A DNA stretch of 64,000 bases from Cloeon dipterum (Eukaryota > Arthropoda > Insecta > Ephemeroptera > Baetidae): NCBI RefSeq assembly GCF_949628265.1, contig NC_088786.1:21101681-21165680 (forward strand), given 5' to 3'. The notes below the pieces were generated by a model. The model saw only the letters and a program-made list of their open reading frames with translations. It was not told the DNA's origin and searched no databases. Below, piece after piece: positions 1 through 12,040 of the stretch. Each line of letters begins with the position of its first letter. Within the stretch, counting starts at the first letter, position 1. Made by a program: the position numbers and the translations under genes.

Positions 1-132
1 CAAACTCTCTGTAATGTTAAAAATTTCAGCACACTCGTCCTGAATTCCTTTAGCGCGGCTTGTGGATTTGATTGCGTCCCGAGCCTTTCATTGAGTGACC
101 AAACATCAATTCAATGTTGAGTTTTGAAGAGA

Positions 133-2832
133 TCATACTTCGCAAATAAATCGTAGATTTGTAGAGCAATCGGCAGCAATCAGAGTTGCGTTGCCGCCAC
201 TGATGTCGACGGCTATGCAGTGTTTTCCCGGTTGAGGTTCTCCAGGCGCCCAAACCGGCTCTCTGACCAGTTTGTTGACGGTGCACCAGCCAAATGCTCC
301 ATTGCAGCCGTAGTCCGTCCCAGACGTCCAGTATTTGCTGACTAGGTTTTTTCCGTTACCTAGGGCTTCAGACAAAGCACTATGTTTAAAATTCCTGTCT
401 ATGCTTAATAATTTCATTCCAATGGTGCAACAGAACGAGATAGCATCGGACCACTGCGTAATTAATTATTGAATTTATTCATGTGCTCTGTCACTGAAAA
501 TTTTACCGTCTTATTGTTAGCTGTATTACTAAACATGTAAGTCCGGTAATTGATGGTTTTCCAAGTACCATAATTCGATGGTTCTTTAATTGAAATAAAA
601 TATATCACTTTTTTGGATACTTAAAGAACGCTTAATTCACTTGTAAGAAAATTATACTTTTTGTCTGGTGCGTATGAAAATAGAGATATCTAGACACCAT
701 CACAACACATTCAGCTTTGTTCAATACATTATATAAAATAAACAAATATGTACATACATTTTTTTCACAAGTGAAACCAGGACAGCTTGGAGCAAAGCAC
801 TTTGAAGGAGCCACCGTTGTTGTACCCTAACAAACAAAAATAATATAAAATTTCAAGAAGCAATAAGTAACAATCTCCAACCTTGCACGAAAAAACGAAT
901 TTGTTGGTGCAATTCTTTTGTGTTAGCCCTGTCGTGTTCATATTTTTTAGGACAGACAGATGGACACAATCTCCAGACGAGGAATTGGGTGCAATTGCCC
1001 ACATAGAGGTGATGTTGGCGAACGTATCAGAGGTGTTGTAAAAATACCATTGGAATGAATTAGTGGCTAAAGCGCGCCGTCCTGACGTCCAGTAATTAAA
1101 GTTGTAGTACCAAATTTCCTCTGTGTGTTTAACCACGGAATTAATATGAAAGCACACATAACTTGATTTTAAAATACGTGTTGTGAAAATTTTGAAACAG
1201 TCAAAGATTTCGACGGTTTCAAACGCTAGGGGCCTCATTCCAATGCTATTGCATCTTATGGCGTTAGTTTCCCACGTCACCTTTCAAATTTCAGGATAAT
1301 ATTGATTTTTTATTCATTAAAATTTGAGTACAATTGATTTCCCAAATAGAAACTGTTCCCCACAGATTTGCCGCCATGTGCCATAGCGCTGTGGATCTGC
1401 GTTTCGGTCATTTTAATTTGAATCTAATCAAAAATTCAATCAGTACGAAATTATACCCATGAGATTTCCATTCGCGTCGAACAGAGAATTATTTTTCCCG
1501 AATGACGAAACAGATAAGTCGTAAGAGGACTAAAATCAAATTGACTTAAGATGCAAATATTCAGTATGATTATAATTATCAAATACTGCTGGCGGCATAG
1601 TCACAGTTTGTGGGGAAGACGGAATGGGAGATGTTGTAACTACTGTTGAAGTGCTACTTGAAACGTCGTTGGTTGAGATGATGCCCAACGATTCGGTGCT
1701 CATCGAGATCGTGCTAGTTGAAAATGAGATTATTGAGACCAAAAATTGATGTAACTTGGAGATAATGTTTGTCAAAGTGGTGCTCACATCGGTTCAGTTG
1801 ATGACTGGATTTAATGAAAAAAATTATTTTATACATAGTTAAAGCAATAATTAATTTTGTACGATCTGTTGCTCTGTATCTATTATCGGGTCTGCAGTTG
1901 ACTGGATTTAATTAAAAATTTATTTTATAGTCAAAGCAATATTTAATTTTTTACCACCTGTTGCTTTGTATCTGTGTTCGGGTCTGTAGTGCTTTCTGAA
2001 ACTTCTTTAGTGCCCACTTCTTCGTTTTTTGATCCTTCCGTATTTACTCCACGATGTATTTCTTCAGAGACTGCCACTATTTCGGTCGGCAAACTCTTAG
2101 AAAAATCCGGAATGGATCCTGTGGGTTGAACAATCGACGTGCGATTCACTCTTTTCAGCTGTTGCACTTTGGTGCAAGACTGTCGTCCGCAGCATTTAAT
2201 TATGTGAATGCGGCGTTTAGCTTCAATCAAAAAAGTTGCAGAATTTTTTGAACATTGTTTGTCCCATGCTCACTGATTGAATAATATACCTTTCAATCTA
2301 ATCACAATTTTCCTTGATTGAACCTAAGATAATTAAAATTAATTGAAAAATTAGAATTATATTTGAATGTTTAGCCAAACTAAGTTAGAAATTTGCTTTA
2401 AAAAGTTTGAATATATCACTGTGCCTGTCACAAAATGCCGCAATAGTTCTCAACATTTTTCTGCTTCTGTTAACTGTTTGGAAGATTGGTCCCAAATTCG
2501 ACACAGTTACAAAAACGAGCAAGTTTTGAAGCAAATAATATAATCTATAGATTTATTATATGAAAATAGGCACTGTGCCGAGGAGTGAGGTTACGCATGA
2601 TTAATTTGAAACATATATACCAAAAATAATTGCGTTTGTATTAACTTAAAATCATTCAATGAGCAGTTTGAATTTTTTATTTAAATAATATAAGAGCGCG
2701 AGAAATTATGGTAATTTGTGATCTAAATTTCTGAAATGCTTTTAAAAAAAATCGTTGGCTAACCTGTGAGGCCCAAATGCCTAAAAGTGTCAGCACCAAA
2801 CATGCACAAAGTCCCAACCTTAAAAAGTTCAT
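133..2832 (-). CDS. Secreted protein with two C-type lectin-like domains
   Basis: A multi-exon gene, probably a secreted carbohydrate- or ligand-binding lectin. Exon 1 (2764-2832) begins MNFLRLG and encodes a hydrophobic signal peptide ending in ASQ. Exons between about 2229 and 1560 encode a Ser/Thr-rich linker, ending at 1958 in DTKQQ and followed by mini-exons. Each CTLD uses two exons: a short one with an YGTW(R/K)xI motif (1332-1396 for domain 1; about 507-575 for domain 2) and a core one (882-1280 and 133-453). The cores show the usual landmarks: W..DA..C..IGM, YWTSG, a WA.(G).P-type segment and a closing F.C. The linker exon starting at 826 joins the domains (CFAPSCPGFTCEKN). I see no EPN or QPD sugar-specificity triplet, so calcium-dependent sugar binding is uncertain. 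Joins around 2230, 1560 and 775 are unresolved by phase. The stop is at 133-135. Confidence 0.75.
1798..1988 (-). repeat. Tandem duplication of about 95 bp in the lectin linker
   Basis: Plus-strand positions 1798-1896 and 1897-1988 are near copies of each other. Each contains the end of a Thr-rich coding segment plus the following intron. On the minus strand this gives linker pieces TTDPNTDTKQQ (ending 1958) and STADPIIDTEQQI (candidate 39-nt exon 1863-1901), and then a candidate 17-nt micro-exon 1788-1804 (SSTEP) whose donor reads GTGAGC. Phases match across these joins (0, 0, 2). Whether the mini-exons are actually spliced in is inferred. Confidence 0.7.
2265..2763. other. First intron of the lectin gene, nothing else seen
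   Basis: AT-rich sequence between the signal-peptide exon (donor at 2763) and the first linker exon. The phase 0 end of exon 1 does not match the frame of the linker exon near 2229, so a small additional exon may hide here; I could not identify it. Confidence 0.5.
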
Positions 2833-3170
2833 TTTAAAACTAAAAATCACGAGTGATGATAGTATATTCGAGAGATTATTCGGTGGAGAGTGGCATTGTG
2901 ATTGAATTCCACAGTCACTACGTCACAAATGCAAGTTAGCGGATTTCCACTGAAAATGAAATTAATTTCCCCTCATTTCCGTCGTCCATGAGCATCTCGT
3001 GTGGTTTATGTGCACATTTCAAATAAATACTAATCTCTTTGTTTCTGTTTATTTTTCTGGAATGAATTAATTTTTAATACATAGCTTTTAAAAAGCACGA
3101 ACTTTAAAACGTCATTAAAGTCAATTTGAGCTTTTAAGCATGCGGAGTTAAGAAAAAATTGTTGAAAAAA

Positions 3171-5747
3171 TTAGTGTTTTAGACCAACTGATGCAATCCA
3201 GGGAAGGAACGGTGCGATGTCAGTGAATAACGAGTAGTAGCGAGGGTCACAAACAGGGCCGTCAGGAAACGCCTCTGATATCTTCGACTTGCCAAAGCTA
3301 ACAATTCCGCGCAGGAACCACCTGGCGCCACGACGCACCATCAGTCCACCGCCACTGTCGCCATTACAAGCATTTGTTCCTTGAGTTAAAAAAGAATTTA
3401 AAAATAAATACATTTGCTGATCAAAATTTTACCATTCGAGTTCCCAGCACAGAAATTCAGGCCTGGCTTTAGGTGAGTGGAGAAAAAAGGCCGATTTTGC
3501 AAGAAGCAATCGTAGTTGGAGCGAATAGTCAGATCCAAACGCTGCAGGACTTGTGTCCTTTTGTACCCATCAGTCAAACCCCAGCCGACGACCTAAAGGA
3601 AAAACTTTGTTGAAGCACTATGTGAAGATGTAGAAGTACAACACAAAAATTTTCAAATTTCTCTACTTGGCGCAGCAAACAAATAATAGGGAAATATTGA
3701 AACAGAAAAAATGTTTTGCACATTCTCATTTTACAGCACATAATTTGGAAAAAATTGCCTGAATTAATATCAAATAACAAGCCCTAAAAATACAAACCAC
3801 GCCGGTTTCGTCAGCAATGTCATCGATGTCCTCTTCAAATTTCCACAAACAGATTGGTTTCACGTCATCGGTAAAACGGAAGGGTTTCGAGAACGTCAAG
3901 ACCGCGACATCGTGACGAAAATTTCTGGATGTTGGGTCGTATCCTTTGCTCAGAATGATCCGCTGGGGCTGCGCAAAATATTTTAGTCGTTTCACAAGAA
4001 ACTAGAGCAGTTTGCAAAATTATTACCTGCTGAAACTGTCTTGAGCTCTCATGCGGAGCACTTAAATTCCACATGCCCAAAGTAACGTGCAGATCAATTG
4101 GGGATGCTAGTTTTTCGTCCACGTATAAGCAGTGAGCCGCTGCAAAATGTTAAAGATTTTAACGCGTGGATTCGCAATTTTGCAAGCGTCTGAGATGAGT
4201 TTCTAATTTTGTGTAAAAGCATCTCACATTAGAAGTCCCTATTAACTGGAAAAAAGAGAAAATTCAGTAATATATACCTGTTAGAACAGCTTTGTCGGAA
4301 ATAAGCGAGCCGCCGCAGCTGTTCAGGCCTAATTTCTGCGATCCTATGGTGATGTGAGCGTGCCAGGTATGTCGTCCCTTTACGGCAGCAAGACCCCCCA
4401 AAACAAAACCAACTGTCGACACGTCGGCACTTTCCAACACCTGTCGTTTTTGCCTGGTATCCCCTGTTTCAAGTCCGCAGTTTGGATAGCTCAGCTTCTC
4501 AGATTCAGCAAAAACTTAAACACGTAATTGTATTAATTTTATTGAAAATGTATCTTTAAAATGTTCTCACCTGCATGAGTTTCAACTTTAGAGGTTAGAT
4601 CGGGAAGGCGGTGGAGGTCTAGTGTCTCACGAACGATGGCATCCACAATTTTGAGAATGTCATGGAAAGCTAGATTAGAGTGCACCACATTGCGACTGTT
4701 GACAAACGCAACTCCACGCAAAAAGTATCGTCCAATTGAATCCACCTTGAAAAGCGCGTTCCTCTGCTCGGTGTTAGCTTAAATTTTAGGAGAATAGGTT
4801 CAGTCAGTTAATTATACCCATAAAACACTGATCCCATTACATTTGTCGTCCGCAATCATGCAAATAGCGAATTTGTATCTTTTGCACCGGTCAATCATCA
4901 TTTTATCAGGCATGCAGTCGCGCACACTTGGTGTCACACGAAATTCAGGGGTGACGCTCTGAAACAATATATAATTAAATACTTCATTCAAATATTAAAT
5001 TGAAATTAATAACTAGACTAGTATAAAAGGTAATTTTGGAGTCCATCAGATTGTCCTCGTTGAAAAGACACACTGGTTTCACGGAGTCAGGAAAAGGCCG
5101 TGGTAATCTGTCGATTATCAGCACAAAAAGATTGTCTTCGGGATAAACATCAAGGCGGCGAACCTGCCGAACCTGTAAAATCGGTTTACTTTTAATATTT
5201 TACTTTTCATGCTGTTTTTTCTATCCAACCGTACCTCCCTGATGAACCCATGTTCATTAGCTGCACAATCGGGCTTCTGATTGTGGACGCATTGGCCGAG
5301 GAAGGCGATTAATGGGCCCCAAAAACCATTTTTGTTGGTCGCAGAAGCTCTCTCGTTCAATGCACACAAACCAAACGGTGCTGCAAAATGCCAATTTATA
5401 AAGGATATAAAATTTTTAAATGTTTTCAGCACTCACTCTGGTTAACTAGGATTGCCCGTCGAGAAATCAGCACACCGACGCAGTCTCCTTGCCCTAAAAC
5501 TACGTGCCAAGGGGGCAAGGACGTGTTGCTAATACCAGGTGGTACAATTCCACACCCTTCAAAACTGAGATTTTCACCCTGGTCGAAAACTTTACGAGAT
5601 TATATTTATCACGTACGTTAAACCAAAATTGAAAATACCTGGTGCTGGTAGGTACCAGTTTTCGTGTGACTCGCACTCTTCTCTTGTAATAATTTGACTT
5701 AATATTCCTTCAGTTAATATAAAGAGCAAAGCGTTTAAAAACAACAT
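3171..5747 (-). CDS. Secreted pseudoprotease-serine protease fusion, chymotrypsin fold
   Basis: About eleven exons encode a protein of roughly 590 residues with a signal peptide (MLFLNALLF) at 5747. The C-terminal domain is a complete chymotrypsin-family protease. It has the SCGGSLISD block, AAHC with catalytic His (exon near 4027-4141), HDVAVLTF with catalytic Asp (3800-3967), VVGWG, and NACNGDSGGG with catalytic Ser (last exon, 3171-3385). The residue at the S1-pocket position 189 appears to be Asn, so it is not a standard trypsin. An N-terminal domain (CGIVPPG, then DCVGVLISRRAI) follows the same fold but has ILVNQ where AAHC should be and lacks GDSGG, so it should be inactive. A Cys-Gly-Leu activation-type segment (CGLETGDTRQKR) lies between them. 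Such proteins are typical of arthropod clotting, melanisation or patterning cascades; the exact role is inference. The stop is TAA at 3171-3173. Confidence 0.85.
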
Positions 5748-6454
5748 TTTCACTATATGAATTTTTTTCAAAAAATAGCCCTAATGTTGGCGGCGGTTGG
5801 CCGCTTCCTTCGGCAAAAATGAAGTGACAAGAGGCGCATATTTTTCTCTATTATTTTAACTCACGTCGGCTGGGTTTACCACGGAGAGGCTTGCAAAACC
5901 GGTTTTAGCATTTATTTGGGATTCTTTGTGTATGCGGAATCTTTACTTTGTTCCTGTTATTTGTAAATAAACACATCTGCTGTTGACTGATGCACTCAAG
6001 GATTTCAGTTTTATGTTTTTTCAGTTTTATTTTACGCAGCGTTTTCTGTTTGGTTTTTTGGTGCTATATATTTTTTCATTCAAACAATAAAACCCGTATT
6101 AATTGATTAGAACTCTATTTACGTAATGGTTCAAATGATATGTTCTACAAATAATTGATAGAAGATATCCAAAGGCTTTGGGAGTTATATAATAGCGTTA
6201 GAAGTATAGGGCAAGAGATCATCGCTTTAAGATCGCAACCTCTTCCCTTGAACAAACAGAGCGACGGAGGTGATTGTTTATCTTTTTTTAATTTTGAATT
6301 TAAAATAATACTATATTTTTCCTTGTGAAATACAAAAGCGGTAAAATTTCAATTGAATGCGAGTATATAATAAATAAAATATCATACGGTGATATTTAAC
6401 ATTAGATGCATTTGGTATCTTAATTTATTTAATTACAAACAAAAAATATACATT
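5748..6454. other. Intergenic, AT-rich, nothing recognised
   Basis: This stretch lies between the start codon of the protease gene and the stop codon of the downstream end of the first secreted paralogue, both on the minus strand. It should contain the protease promoter. I see no long conserved frame and no repeat in it. Confidence 0.5.
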
Positions 6455-8751
6455 TTATTCCATCGATCTAGCAGAGCAATCAATTTTCCAAAGATATTTA
6501 TCAGTGCCAGGCTTCTCAGAGGCGTCGTCAATGTATCTGATTTGAACTTGATCGCCACCTGAAAAAGTAAAATAGATTTAATTATTTTTGAGCTTTTAAT
6601 ACTTGGCTTTTTCTTTTTATAACATACCTATATCGGTAAGCAGGAAAAGCCTATAGAGTGGCATTTCCAGCTCCAACTCCGTACTTTCAATGTACATTTG
6701 CAATTCATGAAGCTCACTTTTCAGATATGCTCGTCCAAGATCATCGAATGTCACTTTCCAAGTGGTAATCGGCTGGCTTTTGCCGTCTGCGTCAAACAAA
6801 GTCAAGGAGCCTCCCGTGACAAAGTTGGAGATGTTGCACCCCTGGCTGGGGTCGCTCCAAACTATGCGGCGCGCCCAAAACGGAGCCTCCGCGATGGTGT
6901 CCGCACAAACCTTTCCCTCGGGAGTGTCGATGCCAATTTTTTGGCGGTGCTGCTCGGCTTGGGCCAAAGTCACAAGGGTTGCTGCCGTGTGCGACAGCTT
7001 CGCTTCGCGCAGCACGTCGGCATACGCGGCAAGCAGGTGACATTTTGTGACCCCGGTGTCGTTGTACAGTCGCTTTAACCCGTCGTTCAAATTAGTCTGC
7101 TGCAAGGCGTACGACAGCTCGTTTGGTACCCCTTGTTGAATTGGAGGTGTGTACGGCGATTTGTGCCTGATGGGTAGCAGCATTTTATTTATTTATAAGA
7201 GAAATTTATTTTTTTTCATCTCACCTGAGGTAGAAAATAAAGGAGTCCTTGAGGGCGGATTGCAGGCAATTTATATTTGATTGAAGGTCGCCTTCCTGGC
7301 TGTTTCGCATTTTTAAGTAGTTATTGTTGACGTAAGTCAAAACAGGTACACAAATTTGGTTGAAATAATTGGAATCCACCTTTTCACGCACCTCTGGGAG
7401 ACGAGTATGTGTAGCCTGTGGGAAGAGAAGCAAAGCATTAATTTCTAACAGTCGTAAAATCTTCTTATTTCAAAAACATTTTCTTACAAATAAATAAATA
7501 AATATATTTACCATGTAAATCTCCAAATTCTGGCAAGAGGTTGTGTTTGGTCCGAGACTGTTGAAAATCAAAGCCAAAGCAGGGCAAGAATTTTGGTTTA
7601 GAGTCGCGAACATTTCAGCGAGTTTAGGAACCCCAATTTTGCCAGCTTGCAAGTATGGCAGCGCGGCTTCGATGGCCTCGGTCACCATCTCAGGGGCTTT
7701 GTTGGCGCCGGCAATTTGAGCTGGCAGCGCAATCAGTGCGTACACCGAGAGGGTGGTAGCGGACGGCGACTCCGACTCGATCAGGTCGCGCACCATGTCG
7801 CCGATGACGCGGCGCCGATCTGCATTAACGCCTCGCGCCAAAGCATAGGCGCGCTGTTGTGTGTCGCTGGGCTCATATTCAAAGTCTGGGCTTCGTGTGA
7901 ACTGAAGCAGGCGGTGAGAAAACAAAACCACAAGAAGTGGTTGTTCTTGGAAAAGACCGATGTTGTTCTGATGCTGGTTTAGGGTTTCAAAAGCGGTCAC
8001 TGATTTAATTGAGGAGGCAAAGTCGTAAACACGGCCAATCTGGAAGAGCAGTTAGAGTTAATATATTGAAAAAATATTGGTTTGGAATAAATCTTTACCG
8101 TTTTCTTCTGCCACTGTTGATCAAAGAGCTCAATAAAAAGCTGCTGAGTGAATTCTTCATTTCTTGGTTTTTTTCTGAAAATCAAACTGGCTCCTTCCAC
8201 GTCGTAAGCATCGATAAGACTTTTTATCTCATTTCGTGATGCGGCTTCTGCGTCTTCCCTAGCAAACTAAGTATTCCAAATAATTTTCAAGTTTTTATAT
8301 ATTAGAATTTATAATAATAACAGGATTGAAAGTATTTTTTTACCTCTTTCTCATCTGTATTCTCTACTTGATCTACCAGTCGCTGCGGAGAATCGGATTC
8401 AATCGTAGGTGAAACGTCGTTTCTGTCAGATTCCTCTTGCTGCACATCTTCATTATTTTTAGGCCTGCTCGACGCACCCGAATTTTGTTCAATAAGAGAG
8501 CGCAATGCTTCGGCAGCCAAGAGGATGGTTATATCATTGCACACTTCAGACGCTCCAGAACTGCTCTCCAAATCAAGCGCAAACTCAACACTCACGTTTT
8601 CTTCGCCGAGATTCAGCTCGTTTAAAAAAATGCGCAGAGGTTCTTGGATTTCTTTCCGCTGGGTCTCGCTCAGGTGACAATTTTTCACAGGAAAATTGTC
8701 ATACACAAGGTTAGAGGAGAGCAAAAGCGCCGTAAATAGTGTAGACGTCAT
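6455..8751 (-). CDS. Uncharacterised secreted protein, paralogue A (645 aa)
   Basis: Six exons join in frame: 8344-8751, 8099-8266, 7512-8039, 7225-7415, 6628-7166 and 6455-6558, giving 645 residues. I do not recognise the family. The start MTSTLFTALLLSS is the best candidate signal peptide; an in-frame Met further upstream (about 8862) would give a basic, less convincing start. Residues about 25-135 are acidic and Glu/Ser-rich, followed by mainly helical sequence. The C-terminal third has spaced cysteines (a VCAD segment, then QGCNISN, then a final KIDCS) around a probably beta-rich section with WKVTFDDLG. A paralogue sits directly upstream at 9150-12040 and shares the last intron position and phase. 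A TATA-like element (TATATAAAAT, minus strand, about 9024-9034) may belong to its promoter. Function unknown. Confidence 0.8.
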
Positions 8752-9149
8752 TGAAAAATGAAATAACGCCGCTTTTTTTAACCTGGTGCGGTTAGCAACG
8801 AAGACAAGTATAATAACGTGGAAGGCAAAGGATCGTCTTGTTTTGCATTTAGCGAGCCTCACAACAGAACGGAAACCTCTATCACTAAATAACCTGCGAT
8901 TGGCACGTGCAACCTTGATGACCTTGAGAGTTGGGATGGCATCTCACAAAATATTTTTAAGGAATTTTCCTCGTCGCGTCGGCTGCAAACATCGTTTTTA
9001 GCCAGATGCTGTAGTGCGCACCTATTTTATATATGCTCAGAAAAAAACATAGGACGGTAGAGCAAAATTAAGTAGTATCCCAATATCCAAGGTGTTACGA
9101 GAAATTAAATCAAATAAGTGTGATTTTAGTTTTCATTGCAAACTCTATT
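8752..9149 (-). promoter_or_regulatory. Short intergenic promoter region of paralogue A
   Basis: Only about 400 bp separate the two paralogues. On the minus strand a TATATAAAAT element at about 9024-9034 lies roughly 275 bp before the start codon of paralogue A, which would leave a 5' leader of about 245 bases. This is a sequence match only; no transcript start is known. Confidence 0.35.
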
Positions 9150-12040
9150 TTAAACGCATTTAATGGACCAATGCCTCAGGCTGAGCAGTACATCTGTTGA
9201 ACAGTTCATTTGCGTGCAGTTGAAGTCATCGTCTACTAAATTGATCTGCCCTGAACCTGGAAAAATGTTCGATTTATTGAGATTCCTTCTATATCAAGTT
9301 GAGTAAAAATTAAGAGTAAATAATAAGCATTGCATCTTCTGTTTGTGCTACTGGTATTCAAATGAATTATTCATTGCAGACCAAGTTTTCTTACCATTTT
9401 GGACGAAAACGTCAAAATATTTTTCTTCTTCAGCTGAATCTACCACTGGCTCGATGAACCACTCTTGGTTTTTTTCTTTAGATTCCGGCTGGTTGGACAG
9501 TTTGATCTGGTCACCGTCTTTATCTGCTTGAACGTAAAGCCCATCATTTGTCAAAAGTTTAGCAGCTCCCACTTCGTTGAAAGTCAGACGCAGCTTTAAT
9601 TCGCGACCAGTATGTCTGTTTTTCAGCTGGCAATTTCCTCCACGAGACAAACCAAGGGCCCATTCAGGCAGTTCGGTAAGCAAGCGTTCGCAGATTGCTT
9701 TGTCGGCTGGCAAGGTAGCATTGCGATTGATGATATCTAAAGGTTTTAAATAAAAGTTTTCGTGAAAAATAAATTTTAAATTTATCTCTATATTCTATTT
9801 GGATAATTTTAACATTTTTACTTTCATTGTCAGGTCAGGATCTGGCCCTGAAGGCTTTACCTGACTTTAAAAAGTAGAATTTAGTTTGTTATATAGTCAA
9901 ATAAACAATCACGCGTGGAATTGCTCAATATTTTCATTATGTACCGCAGGATAAAAAAATAATTACAAAACTCTCGAAATATAATTGATAAAATTGGCAC
10001 TAAAAACCACAATCTTGGTTAAGATTCGTGAATACTATAAGAGCCGTTAAATTGAAATTTCCGATGAAAAATGTCGAGTTTATTATTAATCAATTTATTT
10101 TGTCTCTTACAAAAGCTGTTGAATTGTATCAAAATGTTATATTTTAATCATTATACCTTTAAGGGACACGACTCGCACAAGCGTTCCAGCCGTATTCTCC
10201 AGTCCTACTTCCCGTGTCACTTTCATTTGGATTTCCTGATCCTCGCAAGGGCCGAGATTTAGCGAGCGAAATAGATTCCTCAGGTCATCTGTTTGATCGG
10301 TTCCGGACACCTGCGCGCCGTTCCGAATCCGCACCGCTGGCGACTCTGATTTTGTCGCGTCGTTCAGCGACAGGCGCAACATCTCGGACCAGGCGTTCCT
10401 CAAACAAACGCTGAGCAGCTCCTTTGGCGTGGCAGACCGAGTGATTTGGTAGGCTGTGCGAACTGCGTTGGCCAGAGGGACGCAGTGCTCCTCAAAATGC
10501 TTTGTGGTAGTGTACTCGCGGACAAAAGGCAGCCCGTCGAGCGCCGTGAGGTACAGACGCATCATTTGGCACCCTGAACCATTCTCGGCTATTGCCTCTT
10601 GGATTGCTCTGCCGGCCTGGCAGAAGGTCGCTTCATTTCTGAGGATCAGTTCGCCGACTCGTGTCACACTCAGCTGGTCACTACAAATAGAATCATTAGG
10701 GCCGCGCGTTCAGCTTTTTCAATCACTCGCTTTCATACGTTTACACATTTCACAAATCAGAAAAAATTAAAATGAAAAATAAAAATAAAATCCAAGCAAA
10801 CAGTTATTTAATCTGGATTAGGAGTATGGTTTTTCAATATAGAAATTTTTTCGTTTCCTCATATTAGAGCTTTAGGATTCTTGGAAAATTTTGTTTGAAG
10901 TATATATACTAATAATTCATTTCTCAATAGCCGTCATGACAAATCCATAAAAGTATTCAAAATTGTACCATGCGTTCACCTAGTTTTTGTCTGAAATCTC
11001 ATAAATTTTCAAAGGTAAACGATTCAACATTATAAGAAGAAATAAATCGCTAAAATAATGATAAACTATTTTAAAATTTCTAAAACCATCCAAATTTTTC
11101 TGGCGTTCCTTTTCTTTAAAAAAGTCCAATCACATAGTTTTTTCAATACAGTCTTACTTTAAAAAATAAATTAAATAATTTCAACCATGCATGATGTGAA
11201 AAATGAAAATTCTGCACTTTTTCTATTTTGAAGGCTGAATTTAACAAAAATGTCAAAAATTCTACAAAAAATGCTTTTGAATTTTCACATAAAAAAAGAA
11301 AAAATGACCTTTGCAAAGCCGGTGTTACTTGTTGAACAATCTTCCTCAGTGCAGTTGCATCCAAACTCAACTGAGCTGCAATAAGAATCGTTTTGTTTCT
11401 AAAAGGCTGGTCAGTCTGCTCAACCAATTCGTGCTCCAGTTCTTCTAACAGCAGCGCTCGCTCGGCAGCAACATCAGGAAGAAGTGCAAGGAGTTCGTCC
11501 TGTTCTTCTTGAGGCAAATTGTGGAAGCAGCAATTGTACATTGCGCGGAGGAAAGAGTTTATTGTGAATACTACGTAGGGATTTTCAACGAAAATCCCCT
11601 GCACACGGAACTTATCCCACATCTCTCTGAAGCCGGACGCAGAATTTGTGTGCGTTAGAAATTGCATGAGTAAGCCGGCTTTGCATCTGCAGGGCGAGTC
11701 CCACATCTCACTGAACACGCGTTGGACCAATTTCTTTGAGCGCTGCACGTGATCAGCCTGAGAAACAATTAATTAATTAAATAAAAACCCACACGTTGAT
11801 AATTTGTTAATGTGGTACCTTTGGTTGAGCTTTGAAGAGAAAGACAGCTTGCCAAAATTCATTCGAATTTATATTTGAGTCTGCTGTTCCATTCAGTTTG
11901 CTGTTTGCAGCCAACAATAATTTAGCAGTTTCTTCTACCACATCAGTGTTCTTTTGCAGGCTTTCTTGCACCAAAAGCAAGGACACAGCAAAAGTGAAGA
12001 CTAACCAACGAGAAAATAATTTCTCTGCCAAAGCTTTCAT
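9150..12040 (-). CDS. Uncharacterised secreted protein, paralogue B (547 aa)
   Basis: Five exons join in frame: 11819-12040, 11309-11757, 10157-10680, 9395-9736 and 9150-9256, giving 547 residues. MKALAEKLFSRW followed by a hydrophobic run (LVFTFAVSLLLV) is a clear signal peptide. The middle is Cys-containing and helical. The C-terminal part (CERLLTELPEWALGL, GNCQLKNRHTGREL, LTFNEVGAAKLL, QEWFIEP, then HWSIKC) parallels paralogue A (C....E.P.WA, GCNISNFVTGG, VTFDDLGRAYLK, LWKIDC). The spacing of Trp, Gly and Cys is reminiscent of a beta-trefoil or lipocalin-like module, but that is a guess. The final intron falls after a conserved Gly in phase 1 in both genes. A likely 5' UTR acceptor lies just before the start (CTTGCAG near 12063). 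Function unknown. Confidence 0.8.

Noticed and set aside
133..2832. Idea that the lectin gene is a venom- or toxin-type C-type lectin
   Set aside because: CTLD proteins with Ser/Thr-rich linkers are common secreted insect proteins; nothing here indicates a toxin.
6792..7078. Plus-strand frames of 92-126 codons opposite paralogue A
   Set aside because: Antisense shadows of exon 6628-7166, which joins in frame with its neighbours.
6455..12040. Idea that the secreted pair are serpins or known immune effectors
   Set aside because: No serpin hinge or reactive-centre landmarks and no other familiar motif is present; the function was left unknown.
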